This document shows positions 28,102 through 35,486 of a DNA stretch of 64,000 nt, piece by piece; position 1 is the first letter of the stretch; the number at the start of each line of letters is the position of its first letter. The stretch comes from Pseudohoeflea suaedae (GTDB lineage Bacteria; Pseudomonadota; Alphaproteobacteria; Rhizobiales; Rhizobiaceae), in contig NZ_SMSI01000003.1 of assembly GCF_004354915.1 (NCBI RefSeq), positions 23,501-87,500 of the forward strand. The letters run 5' to 3'. A program made the position numbers and the translations under genes. Below the pieces are notes generated by a model that was not told the origin of the DNA, searched no databases, and saw nothing but the letters and a program-made list of their open reading frames with translations.

Positions 28102-28114
28102 ACGGGCTTTTTTT
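28094..28114 (+). terminator. Rho-independent terminator of the HNH gene
   Basis: AGCCC (28094-28098) pairs with GGGCT (28104-28108) around a 5-base loop, followed by seven T residues. The HNH stop codon (28099-28101) falls in the loop, so translation runs into the hairpin. The 5-bp GC-rich stem with U-run is a good bacterial terminator. Confidence 0.75.
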
Positions 28115-28152
28115 GTGCGCGCTTTTCGCCGGGGTCTTTGCGACGGACCCGT

Positions 28153-28671
28153 TCAGGCCCGCTTGAAGGCGCCCCGGAAGGCGATCCATGCGAGGATCAC
28201 GCTCGCCACGACGTTCCAGCCGGCAAAGGACAGACCCAGCACGCGCAGCGCTGCGGCATCGCAGGACGGCGGCTTCTTGGAATTGATGTCGGCCAGCAGG
28301 TCGCCGGCGTTGACCGTCACGCCCAGTGCCGAGGTGGCGCAGGTCGCCGGTCCCGCCCACCAGTGCCATTCCACGCCCGAATGATAGATGCCGAGAACGG
28401 CGCCATAGACCATCAGGATGCCGCCGACGAGCAGGAGCCCGCGCACCATGCTGCCCGGTGCCTTGAAGATCGCCGCCAGCGCCGCGAGGATCATCAGCGG
28501 AACGCTGTAGTAATAGGGATCGCGTTCCATCAGGCAGAGCGCGCAGGGGATGTAGCCGCCGATATGTTCGAAGCCGAGTGCGGCCCCCACCACCGCCGCC
28601 ATGGCGACGGCGAGAAAGAGCGCGGTGTAGAGCTGGCTGGGACCCGCCGGTGCGGTGAGATGCTTGATCAT
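28153..28671 (-). CDS. dsbB: Disulfide bond formation protein B
   Basis: 172 residues with four TM helices. The first periplasmic loop carries CALC (Cys43, Cys46) and the second loop has Cys111 (ATCATS) and Cys137 (PPSCD), the four redox cysteines of DsbB. It reoxidises DsbA and passes electrons to quinone. The start lies two bases from the stop of the upstream YqaA-type gene, so they form an operon. No dsbA is in the window. Confidence 0.88.
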   Translation of the reverse strand: MIKHLTAPAGPSQLYTALFLAVAMAAVVGAALGFEHIGGYIPCALCLMERDPYYYSVPLMILAALAAIFKAPGSMVRGLLLVGGILMVYGAVLGIYHSGVEWHWWAGPATCATSALGVTVNAGDLLADINSKKPPSCDAAALRVLGLSFAGWNVVASVILAWIAFRGAFKRA

Positions 28672-28673
28672 GG

Positions 28674-29261
28674 TCAGAACACGAACTTTACGGCGTACAA
28701 CCCGCCGACGAGCAGGAGAACGAAGAGGATGAAGAGAAGATTGAGATACTTCTCGATGAAGACGCGGATCGGATCGCCGAACCTGTAGAGAAGAAACGCG
28801 ACAAGGAAGAAGCGAAACCCGCGGCCGATGACCGATATGACGGTGAAGGCCAGCAGGTTGAAGCCCGTCGTGCCCGAGAATATCGTGACCACCTTGTAGG
28901 GAAAGGGGGTGATCGCCGCGCCGAAGATCGCCCATCCGCCCCAGGAGGAGGAATTGTACCAGGCGCTCAGTTCCTGAAAGGAATCCGCCTTGCCGTAGAA
29001 GGCGAGGATCGGCTGGCCGATGGTCTCGAACAGGAACATGCCGATCGCATAGCCCATGAACGCACCCAGCACCGAGCCGACCGTGCAGATCAGCGCCAGC
29101 CGGATCCAGCTCTCGCGGCGCGCCAGCACCATCGGGATCAGAAGCGCGTCGGGCGGGATGGGGAAGATCGAGCTTTCGACGAAGGAGACGCCGAAGAGGG
29201 CTTTTTCCGCGTGGCGGGTCGCGGCGAGCGACATGGTCCAGTCATAGAGGCGGCGCAGCAT
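28674..29261 (-). CDS. YqaA/DedA-like (VTT domain) membrane protein
   Basis: 195 residues with the VTT/SNARE-associated pattern: E-x-S-x-FPIPPD (SFVESSIFPIPPDALLIP), a helix with GSVLGAFMGYAIG, and a central ITPFPYKVVTIFSG motif with conserved Pro and Lys, then GRGFRFFLV. DedA-family proteins are implicated in phospholipid/undecaprenyl-phosphate recycling at the inner membrane; the YqaA branch is less understood. First gene of a two-gene unit with dsbB. Confidence 0.85.
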   Translation of the reverse strand: MLRRLYDWTMSLAATRHAEKALFGVSFVESSIFPIPPDALLIPMVLARRESWIRLALICTVGSVLGAFMGYAIGMFLFETIGQPILAFYGKADSFQELSAWYNSSSWGGWAIFGAAITPFPYKVVTIFSGTTGFNLLAFTVISVIGRGFRFFLVAFLLYRFGDPIRVFIEKYLNLLFILFVLLLVGGLYAVKFVF

Positions 29262-29406
29262 GGCGGTCCCGTCAGAAGTGATCAGTCGTCCGCGCTTTTA
29301 GAAGGGATCGGCCCGAGAGGGAAGCGTTTCGATGTCGCGGGCCAATCACGATGATGTGCCCATCACGACTTCGTCCCGCTTCGTGAATGAAACCGCCAAA
29401 AAGCAT

Positions 29407-29434
29407 TTGACCCGACAGCGTCGGTGAATATAGT
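29407..29434 (+). promoter_or_regulatory. Sigma-70-type promoter of tRNA-Leu
   Basis: TTGACC (29407-29412) and TATAGT (29429-29434) are separated by 16 bases, predicting transcription about seven bases later, around 25 bases before the tRNA 5-prime end. Confidence 0.75.
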
Positions 29435-29464
29435 CCCGCCGTTCCCGCGACCCGCGCGGGGCAA

Positions 29465-29549
29465 GCCCCTGTGGCGGAATTGGTAGACGCGCTCGACTCA
29501 AAATCGAGTTCCGCAAGGAGTGCTGGTTCGATCCCGGCCAGGGGCACCA
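29465..29549 (+). tRNA. tRNA-Leu (anticodon CAA)
   Basis: The acceptor arm pairs GCCCCTG (29465-29471) with CAGGGGC (29539-29545), then A and encoded CCA. The anticodon stem CTCGA/TCGAG (29492-29496, 29504-29508) closes a 7-base loop with CAA at 29499-29501, decoding UUG. The large variable arm is of class II type, as expected for leucine, and the T-loop is GTTCGATC. It has a good promoter upstream. Confidence 0.95.
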
Positions 29550-29565
29550 TTTTCTTCCGCTCGAT

Positions 29566-29934
29566 CTATCCGATCAGTTGCTCGCTGGTCATGTCGCGAA
29601 ATTTTTCCGGTACCGTCCAGCGGTCCGGAAGATGGGTTTCACCCCATCGGGCGAGCGCCTGAACTACCGGCAGAAGATCGGCGCCCTTTCGGGTGAGGCG
29701 ATAGACGCCGCGCCGGCGCCCCTGACCAGCCTGATCGCACACGATAAGTCCGGTCTCCTCCATGCGTCCAAGTCTGGAGGCGAGGATGTTGGTGGCGATT
29801 TTTTCCGGCAGGGCGATGAGCTCGGCAAAACTCGTCGCTCCCATTGCCATGGAGCGCAGGATCACGAGGGTCCATTTGTCGCCGACGATATCGAGCGACG
29901 AGGTGATGGGGCAGCCGGAGCGGAAAGTGGTCAT
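29566..29934 (-). CDS. HxlR-family transcriptional regulator
   Basis: 122 residues with the HxlR winged helix-turn-helix pattern: CPITSSLDIVGDKWTLVILRS at the N-terminus, RFxEL-like segment SFAELIALPEKIATNILASRL, then YRLTRKGADLLPV. The N-terminal cysteine (Cys8) is often redox- or electrophile-sensing in this family. It is divergent from a MAPEG gene; the spacer has a perfect dyad at 29954-29970 that probably is its operator. It likely represses itself and the MAPEG gene. Confidence 0.9.
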   Translation of the reverse strand: MTTFRSGCPITSSLDIVGDKWTLVILRSMAMGATSFAELIALPEKIATNILASRLGRMEETGLIVCDQAGQGRRRGVYRLTRKGADLLPVVQALARWGETHLPDRWTVPEKFRDMTSEQLIG

Positions 29935-29953
29935 GCCTCAGTCTGAATTTTAT

Positions 29954-29970
29954 ACTTGCAAAATGCAAGT
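29954..29970. promoter_or_regulatory. Dyad between HxlR and MAPEG genes (operator)
   Basis: ACTTGCA-AAA-TGCAAGT is a perfect 7-bp inverted repeat with a 3-base centre, 19 bp before the HxlR start and 37 bp before the MAPEG start. The size and position are those of an HxlR dimer operator controlling both genes. Confidence 0.65.
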
Positions 29971-30007
29971 GCAAAGTGGATGGTTCCTCCAACAGGGAGA
30001 ACCGACC

Positions 30008-30379
30008 ATGCTGCCAATCACGACAATCCTGGCCTCCATTGCCGCCATCGCACTCGTCGCGCTCAGTGTTTCGGTCAGCCTGGCGCGGATGAAGGCCGGC
30101 GTGAACCTTGGGATGGGCGACGACCCGTATCTCATGCGTCGCATCCGCATCCAGGGCAATTTCATCGAATATGTGCCGCTTGCGGTGGTTGTCTGCGGTC
30201 TTGCCGAATTCCGGGGAGCCGGCGACGCCTGGCTGCTGGCAATCGCTGCGCTGCTGGTTATTGGCCGGATTTCCCATCCGGTGGGAATGCTTCTCGGATC
30301 GACGCCTCTGCGGGCCCTGGGCATGCTCGGGACATATGGATCGCTGCTTGTCGGAGCCGCCGCACTCACCTTCGGCTGA
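30008..30379 (+). CDS. MAPEG-family membrane protein
   Basis: 123 residues with about four TM helices. The stretch MRRIRIQGNFIEYVPLAVVV is typical of MAPEG proteins (membrane-associated eicosanoid/glutathione metabolism), with the Arg/Gln/Asn/Glu positions that bind glutathione in characterised relatives. AGGGAG precedes ATG 30008. The divergent HxlR regulator and the intervening dyad point to induction by an electrophilic or oxidative signal. The enzymatic activity is not provable from sequence. Confidence 0.85.
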   Translation: MLPITTILASIAAIALVALSVSVSLARMKAGVNLGMGDDPYLMRRIRIQGNFIEYVPLAVVVCGLAEFRGAGDAWLLAIAALLVIGRISHPVGMLLGSTPLRALGMLGTYGSLLVGAAALTFG

Positions 30380-30478
30380 GGACGCGTGTCTCGGAAATTT
30401 CTGGTCATGAGCTGCTTCTCCCGCTAAATCGGAACTCGTCTGAAACGGGTAGACCTCCCCGTAGCCGGAGCATTCCGC

Positions 30479-32128
30479 TTGCTGATCAATCCCGACATTC
30501 CATTCGACGCGGCCCGGAGCGAGTTCGTCTGGGATCTGCCCGCTGATTTCAATATCGGCCGGGCGGTATCGGACGACTGGGCGGCGCGCGAGCCGGACCG
30601 CATATGCCTCCAGCATTTCTCGCCGGACGGCAATCACCTGTCTCTCACCTATGGCGAACTTTCGCGGCGCTCGAACGCGTTAGCGCGCGGGCTCGCGGCA
30701 CTTGGAGTAACGCGCGGCGACCGGGTGGCGCTGATGCTGCCGCAGGGGTTTGCCACGGTGATCGCACATGTGGCGATCTACAAGATGGGCGCGATCGCGG
30801 TACCTCTGGCGCTCCTGTTCGGCGTGGAAGCGCTCGGCCACCGGCTGAAGGCCTCGGGCGCGAAAGTGCTCGTGACGACGGAAACCGGCGCGGACAAGGT
30901 CGCCCCGATCCGCGGCGATGTCCCGGAGCTCGAACAACTGGTGATCGCCGACGGTGCGCCGGGGGAACATGTCCCTTTCGCCGCGCTGATCGATGGATAT
31001 GACGATGCGCCGCTCCTTATCGAGGCCGGGCTCGAAGATCCGGCCATGATGATCTTCACCTCCGGCACGACCGGACCGCCCAAGGGCGCGCTGCATGCGC
31101 ATCGGGTGCTGATCGGCCATATTCCCGGCGTGCAGACGCATCACGAATTCCTGCCGCAGCCCGGCGACCGGCTCTGGACGCCTGCCGACTGGGCCTGGGC
31201 GGGCGGTCTGCTGAACGTGCTCCTGCCGGGGCTTCTGCTTGGCGTTCCCGTCGTGTCTTCGCCGGCGCAGAAGTTCGACCCGGAGCTCGCCTTTCGCATT
31301 CTCGACGAGATGGACGTGCGCAACGCCTTCATCCCGCCGACCGCGCTTCGGATCATGAAGACGGTGAAGGATCCGCGCGCGCGGTTTCATCTCAGGTTGC
31401 GGACGATCGGGTCGGGTGGCGAGTCGCTCGGCCGCGAAACCTATGAATGGGCCAAGCGCGAACTGGGCCTCACCATCAACGAGTTCTACGGCCAGACCGA
31501 GTGCAATCTCGTGCTCGCCTCCTGCCAGGTGAAGGGCGTGACCAGGGGCGGCGCCATCGGCCAGACGGTGCCCGGCCACGAGGTCGCTGTCATCGATCAT
31601 GAGGGCAACGAGGTGGCTCCCGGCATGAGCGGGCAGATCGCGGTCAGGCGTCCCGATCCGGTGATGTTTCTCGGCTACTGGCGGAACGAGGCGGCGACAA
31701 GGGCCAAGTTCATCGGCGACTGGCTTTTGACCGGCGATCAGGGTGTCCGCGACGAGGAGGGATATATCACCTTCTTCGGGCGCGACGACGACGTGATCAC
31801 CTCATCGGGCTACCGCATCGGGCCATCGGAAATAGAGGACTGCCTGGCCGGCCATCCGGGCGTGGCGCTGGCTGCGGCCGTCGGCAAGCCGGATCCGGTG
31901 CGCACGGAAATCGTCAAGGCCTATATCGTGCCGGCGGCGGGGTACCAGCCGGGCGAGGCGCTCTCGAACGAGATCCGCGATTGGGTGAAGACACGGCTTT
32001 CGGCGCATGAATATCCGCGGGAGATCGCCTTCGTCGACAGTCTTCCGCTGACCACGACAGGCAAGGTGATCCGCCGTGACTTGCGCGAGCGGGCGATTGC
32101 CGAAGCATCGCCGGATATTCTCTCATAA
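30479..32128 (+). CDS. AMP-binding acyl-CoA synthetase
   Basis: 549 residues. The phosphate loop is IFTSGTTGPPKGALH, followed by NEFYGQTECNLVL (A5), LLTGDQGVRDEEGYITFFGR (A7/A8), and the C-terminal catalytic lysine in TTTGKVIRRDLRE. It adenylates a carboxylic acid and transfers it to CoA; the similarity is to medium-chain or acetyl/acyl synthetases, so chain length is unsure. The TTG at 30479 has GGAG eight bases upstream, and no better ATG occurs near. The neighbours (HxlR/MAPEG and two unknown genes) give no pathway. Confidence 0.88.
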   Translation: MLINPDIPFDAARSEFVWDLPADFNIGRAVSDDWAAREPDRICLQHFSPDGNHLSLTYGELSRRSNALARGLAALGVTRGDRVALMLPQGFATVIAHVAIYKMGAIAVPLALLFGVEALGHRLKASGAKVLVTTETGADKVAPIRGDVPELEQLVIADGAPGEHVPFAALIDGYDDAPLLIEAGLEDPAMMIFTSGTTGPPKGALHAHRVLIGHIPGVQTHHEFLPQPGDRLWTPADWAWAGGLLNVLLPGLLLGVPVVSSPAQKFDPELAFRILDEMDVRNAFIPPTALRIMKTVKDPRARFHLRLRTIGSGGESLGRETYEWAKRELGLTINEFYGQTECNLVLASCQVKGVTRGGAIGQTVPGHEVAVIDHEGNEVAPGMSGQIAVRRPDPVMFLGYWRNEAATRAKFIGDWLLTGDQGVRDEEGYITFFGRDDDVITSSGYRIGPSEIEDCLAGHPGVALAAAVGKPDPVRTEIVKAYIVPAAGYQPGEALSNEIRDWVKTRLSAHEYPREIAFVDSLPLTTTGKVIRRDLRERAIAEASPDILS

Positions 32129-32152
32129 ATATTTTGGTTTAAATCAAAATAT
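32129..32152. repeat. AT-rich palindrome between acyl-CoA synthetase and 32203 gene
   Basis: ATATTTTG (32129-32136) mirrors CAAAATAT (32145-32152) around a near-symmetric GTTTAAAT core, a 24-bp palindrome with one G-T mismatch directly after the synthetase stop and 51 bp before the next start. It could be an operator for the downstream gene or a weak terminator; there is no strong U-run. Confidence 0.5.
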
Positions 32153-32202
32153 ACTTCGAATTGTATTGCCTACCCTGTTCGTGCTGAAACAAGGAGGCGA
32201 AC

Positions 32203-33048
32203 ATGTCATATCTCGTAACACTCGATATGTATTCCGGACGGGAAAATCCGCACTGGGTTCTCACCGGCGCGCAGGCGAGCGAATTGCTGAAGCGCTCGCA
32301 GAATTATCAGGACAGGTTCGGTGTCGCTCCGGCGCCGCGCATGCTCGGGTATCGCGGCGTCGAAATCACGCCGATCGCGACGCAGGACGGCGTCGCGGCT
32401 CCCCTGGTCGATTCACGGGAAGCCGAACTCAACAACGGCTCGGTGTATGTCTCCGGCATTCCCGAACTCGAGGACTTCATCGTTTCGACCGGCAAGGCGT
32501 TCATCGAACCCGACACGCTCAACTACATTCAGAATGCCTTCAAGACCCCGGCGTCGCGCCTCTCTGCGGCGACTACGGGTACCGGCTGTCCGAAATGCGT
32601 GGCGGCGGACGCCCCTGCCTACGATCCGGACTTCTGGAACACGCCGCAGCGCCAGCCAAAGAACAACTGCTACAACTACGCCAACAATCAGGCGACCGAT
32701 ACCTTCGCCCAGCCGGGGCGGGCGACGGGGATGCCCATCACGGGGCTAAGCTGCAAGGGTGTGCAGCCTTCCGCGCAGAGCGACGGGCTCAAGCCGTCTG
32801 CGGACTTCTCGACGCCGCTGAAGGCCGGCGCGGGATGGTATGTGGCGCTGGTGATCTGGCCGGGGAAGGACTATCACTGGTACCGTCAGGACAATGTCGG
32901 CTGCTGGTCGCACAAGGCGGGGGAGACCGCTGCGCGGAACACGGACGATTCCAACAATCCGATCACCGATCCGAAAACCTGCGACCGGGGTCCCTACACC
33001 GATTTCTGCACCTACATGATCACGGGAAGCTGGGTTACCATCTCCTGA
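32203..33048 (+). CDS. Two-domain Cys/His-rich protein, possible papain-like hydrolase
   Basis: 281 residues with no signal peptide or TM helix, preceded by AGGAGG. Residues 1-115 form a domain (D8-x-Y-S-G-x-x-N-P-x-W18, then LGYRG at 48-52) shared with the next gene. The linker has CPKC (129-132). The C-terminal half carries NNCYNYANNQ (Cys156), a QPGRATG motif, GWYVALVIWPGKDYHWYR (His225), GCWSHKAGE (His237) and DDSNNPITDP (Asp256), an order that could form a Cys-His-Asp/Asn hydrolase site. I vaguely recall similar proteins annotated as insoluble matrix shell protein 1-like in molluscs and in bacteria, but cannot verify that. Confidence 0.6.
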   Translation: MSYLVTLDMYSGRENPHWVLTGAQASELLKRSQNYQDRFGVAPAPRMLGYRGVEITPIATQDGVAAPLVDSREAELNNGSVYVSGIPELEDFIVSTGKAFIEPDTLNYIQNAFKTPASRLSAATTGTGCPKCVAADAPAYDPDFWNTPQRQPKNNCYNYANNQATDTFAQPGRATGMPITGLSCKGVQPSAQSDGLKPSADFSTPLKAGAGWYVALVIWPGKDYHWYRQDNVGCWSHKAGETAARNTDDSNNPITDPKTCDRGPYTDFCTYMITGSWVTIS

Positions 33049-33091
33049 CGTCGCGCCGGCAGAAGCAGCCGGCGGCTGAAAAGGATACGAC

Positions 33092-33439
33092 ATGCCCGCG
33101 ACCCTCGTGATCGATGCATTTTCGGGTCTGCCCAATCCGCAATGGGCGCTATCGGCGGAGTTTGCCGGCCAGATATGCGAGTTCATCCGCATGCTGCCGC
33201 CGGCAAGCCCTGCCGGCGGGCTGCCGCCGCCCGGTCTCGGCTATCGCGGTCTCATTCTGACCTTGCCCGATTGCGAGGGATTGCCCGCAACGCTCCGCAT
33301 CTTCGGCGGACAGGTGGAAGCGGGCGCGCGCATCCTCGCCGATACGGACCGGCAGCTCGAGCGCGATCTGCTCGCCGCCGCCCGGCCGCATCTCGACCGG
33401 CGCCTGATCGACAGTCTGCTCCAGTCCATTCCCGAATAG
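33092..33439 (+). CDS. Standalone copy of the N-terminal domain of the upstream gene
   Basis: 115 residues. It repeats the pattern of the preceding protein in the same register: D8-A-F-S-G12-x-x-N15-P16-x-W18 and LGYRG (49-53), then a helical tail (QLERDLLAAARPHLDRRLIDSLL) that matches the spacing of the upstream domain. It lacks the Cys/His-rich C-terminal half. AAGGA precedes the ATG, and the gene is 43 bp after its neighbour, so they are one transcription unit. No signal peptide or TM. Function unknown; a partner or inhibitor of the larger protein is conceivable. Confidence 0.6.
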   Translation: MPATLVIDAFSGLPNPQWALSAEFAGQICEFIRMLPPASPAGGLPPPGLGYRGLILTLPDCEGLPATLRIFGGQVEAGARILADTDRQLERDLLAAARPHLDRRLIDSLLQSIPE

Positions 33440-33476
33440 GTTTCGCCTGCCAGGGGCTCGGCCATGAACAAGGCAC

Positions 33477-33512
33477 AAAAAAATCCGGCATCGGAGGAGG
33501 AATGCCGGATTT
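33477..33512 (-). terminator. Rho-independent terminator of the frc operon
   Basis: A perfect 11-bp stem (33481-33491 with 33502-33512, core ATCCGGCAT/ATGCCGGAT) with a 10-base loop is followed on the minus strand by a run of seven T. It lies 11 bases past the frcA stop, and closes the minus-strand sugar ABC operon. Confidence 0.85.
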
Positions 33513-33523
33513 GAGTTGTGTTG

Positions 33524-34303
33524 TCAGGCCGCCAGTTCTTCCGTTGGCGGTTCCTTGGCCCCGGTCATGAAAGCGACCGCGTCGGACATCGTGTAGTCTT
33601 TGGGATTGATCACGCAGAGCCGCCGCCCCAGCCGGTGAATGTGGATGCGGTCGGCGACTTCGAAAACATGCGGCATGTTGTGCGAGATCAGGATGATCGG
33701 GATGCCGCGCGATTTCACGTCCTGGATCAGTTCGAGCACACGGCGCGATTCCTTGACGCCGAGCGCCGCCGTCGGCTCGTCGAGGATGATGACCTTGGAA
33801 CCGAAGGCGGCGGCACGCGCCACGGCAACGCCCTGACGCTGGCCGCCGGACAGCGTCTCCACGGCCTGGTTGATGTTCTGGATCGTCATCAGTCCGAGAT
33901 CGGAGAGTTTCTGGCGTGCGAATTTCTCCATCGCCGGACGGTCGAGCTGGCGGAAGACCTTGCCCATGATGCCGGGTTTTCTGATCTCCCGGCCCATGAA
34001 CATGTTGTCGGCGATCGAGAGCGCCGGGGACATTGCGAGCGTCTGGTAGACCGTCTCGATGCCCGCCTCCCGCGCGTCGCTCGGCGAGGTGAAATGGACC
34101 TTCTTGCCGTTCATCCAGATTTCGCCCTCTTCCGGCGTCACCGCGCCGGAGATCGCCTTGATGAGCGTCGACTTTCCGGCTCCGTTGTCGCCGATCACGG
34201 CAAGGATCTCGCCGGGCATGAGGTCGAAGTCGCAGCGGTCGAGCGCGGTCACGCGTCCGTAGCGCTTGATCAGGCCGCGGCCTTTCAGGATGGGTTCACT
34301 CAT
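33524..34303 (-). CDS. frcA: FrcA-like sugar ABC transporter ATPase
   Basis: 259-residue single ABC domain. Walker A is GDNGAGKST, the Q-loop follows in VYQTLAMSPAL, the signature is LSGGQRQGVAVARA and Walker B is VIILDEPTAALG. The C-terminal HIHRLGRRLCVINPKDYTMSDAVAFMTGA closely follows the FrcA pattern of Sinorhizobium. One ATPase domain per chain, unlike RbsA-type double domains. It powers import of fructose (and probably mannose/ribose). The start overlaps the permease stop by four bases. The terminator follows directly, so no frcK lies downstream. Confidence 0.9.
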   Translation of the reverse strand: MSEPILKGRGLIKRYGRVTALDRCDFDLMPGEILAVIGDNGAGKSTLIKAISGAVTPEEGEIWMNGKKVHFTSPSDAREAGIETVYQTLAMSPALSIADNMFMGREIRKPGIMGKVFRQLDRPAMEKFARQKLSDLGLMTIQNINQAVETLSGGQRQGVAVARAAAFGSKVIILDEPTAALGVKESRRVLELIQDVKSRGIPIILISHNMPHVFEVADRIHIHRLGRRLCVINPKDYTMSDAVAFMTGAKEPPTEELAA

Positions 34304-35367
34304 GCCGATACCTTTCTGATCCACTGGTCCACGGCAACGGCGGCGATGATCAGCACGCCGATGAAGAAATAGGTCCATTGGGCGTCCGCACCCAGGAGCC
34401 GCAGGCCAAGCGAGAAGACGCCGACGATCAGCGCCCCGAACAGCGCCCCGAGGATCGAGCCGCGTCCGCCGAAGAGCGAGATGCCGCCGATCACCACTGC
34501 GGTGATGGATTCGATATTGGCTTCGTAGGCGGAGGTGGGGGACACCGAGCCGATACGGCCAATGAGAGCCCAGCCGGCGAAGGCGCAGATGAGGCCGGCC
34601 AGCGCATAGACCGAGAGAAGCGTCGCCTTGACGTTCACGCCGGAGAGCTGTGCCGCCTCCGGGTCGTCGCCCACGGCATAGACGTGGCGGCCCCATGCTG
34701 TGTGACGCAGCACCCAGGCGAGAACGATCATCAGTGCGATCATGAAAATGACGCCAAGCGTGAAGATCGCGCCGCCGAGCTGGAACTTGGTGCCCATGAG
34801 CTGCAAGAGCGGAGCATGGGTCTCGATCTCCTGCGCGCGGATGGTCTCGTTGGCGGAGTAGAGGTAGTTCGAGGCGAGAATGATCTGCCATGTGCCGAGC
34901 GTGACGATGAAGGGCGGCAGCTTGATGCGCGAAACGAGAAATCCGTTCAGCGTTCCGCACAGCGTGCCGAAGATCAGGCCGCAGAGAATCGCCAGGCTCG
35001 GCGGCATCCCGTAACGGAATGTCAGCTGCCCCATGATCACCGAGGAGAACACGGTGATGGCGCCGACCGAGAGGTCGATGCCGGCAGTCAGGATGATGAG
35101 GCTTTGCGCGGCGGCGACGATGCCGACGATCTGGACCTGCTGGAGAACCAGGGTGAGCGCGAAGGGCGAGAAGAAGCGGTCGCCGATCAATGCGCCGAAG
35201 ATGAGGATCGAGGCGATGAGAACGATCAGCGGAACGGCGGCCGGCGTCAGGTGCAGCCAATGCTGCACGTTTCCGAACATTCCGCGCTTGTGGACCTCGA
35301 ACTCGGCGAGCTTGTCTTCGCGGTTGCTGGCGGATTCGTATTTGTCCGTCGTGACATTGTCCGACAT
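34300..35367 (-). CDS. frcC: FrcC-like sugar ABC transporter permease
   Basis: 355 residues with a hydrophilic cytoplasmic N-terminus (about 45) and around ten TM helices. The loop GLIFGTLCGTLNGFLVSRIKLPPFIVTLGTW with EAAQLSGVNVKATLLSVY is the EAA-like coupling segment of RbsC-type permeases. It imports the sugar delivered by FrcB across the inner membrane. Second gene of frcBCA, overlapping frcA by four bases; 119 bp after frcB. Confidence 0.9.
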   Translation of the reverse strand: MSDNVTTDKYESASNREDKLAEFEVHKRGMFGNVQHWLHLTPAAVPLIVLIASILIFGALIGDRFFSPFALTLVLQQVQIVGIVAAAQSLIILTAGIDLSVGAITVFSSVIMGQLTFRYGMPPSLAILCGLIFGTLCGTLNGFLVSRIKLPPFIVTLGTWQIILASNYLYSANETIRAQEIETHAPLLQLMGTKFQLGGAIFTLGVIFMIALMIVLAWVLRHTAWGRHVYAVGDDPEAAQLSGVNVKATLLSVYALAGLICAFAGWALIGRIGSVSPTSAYEANIESITAVVIGGISLFGGRGSILGALFGALIVGVFSLGLRLLGADAQWTYFFIGVLIIAAVAVDQWIRKVSA

Positions 35368-35486
35368 GGGCGCTCTTTCCTCCCTTGCGCCGGCCGCTTG
35401 CGGCCGGCAATGCGCCGTGGGAAGCGCGGAGCTTCGTCCCCGCTTCCCGTTTTCGTCAGGCCGCTACCTGCGGCCCGGCTCAGGCG

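Noticed and set aside
29272..29550. Minus-strand frame across tRNA-Leu
   Set aside because: It crosses the tRNA and its promoter; the tRNA structure is complete, so the frame is not a gene.
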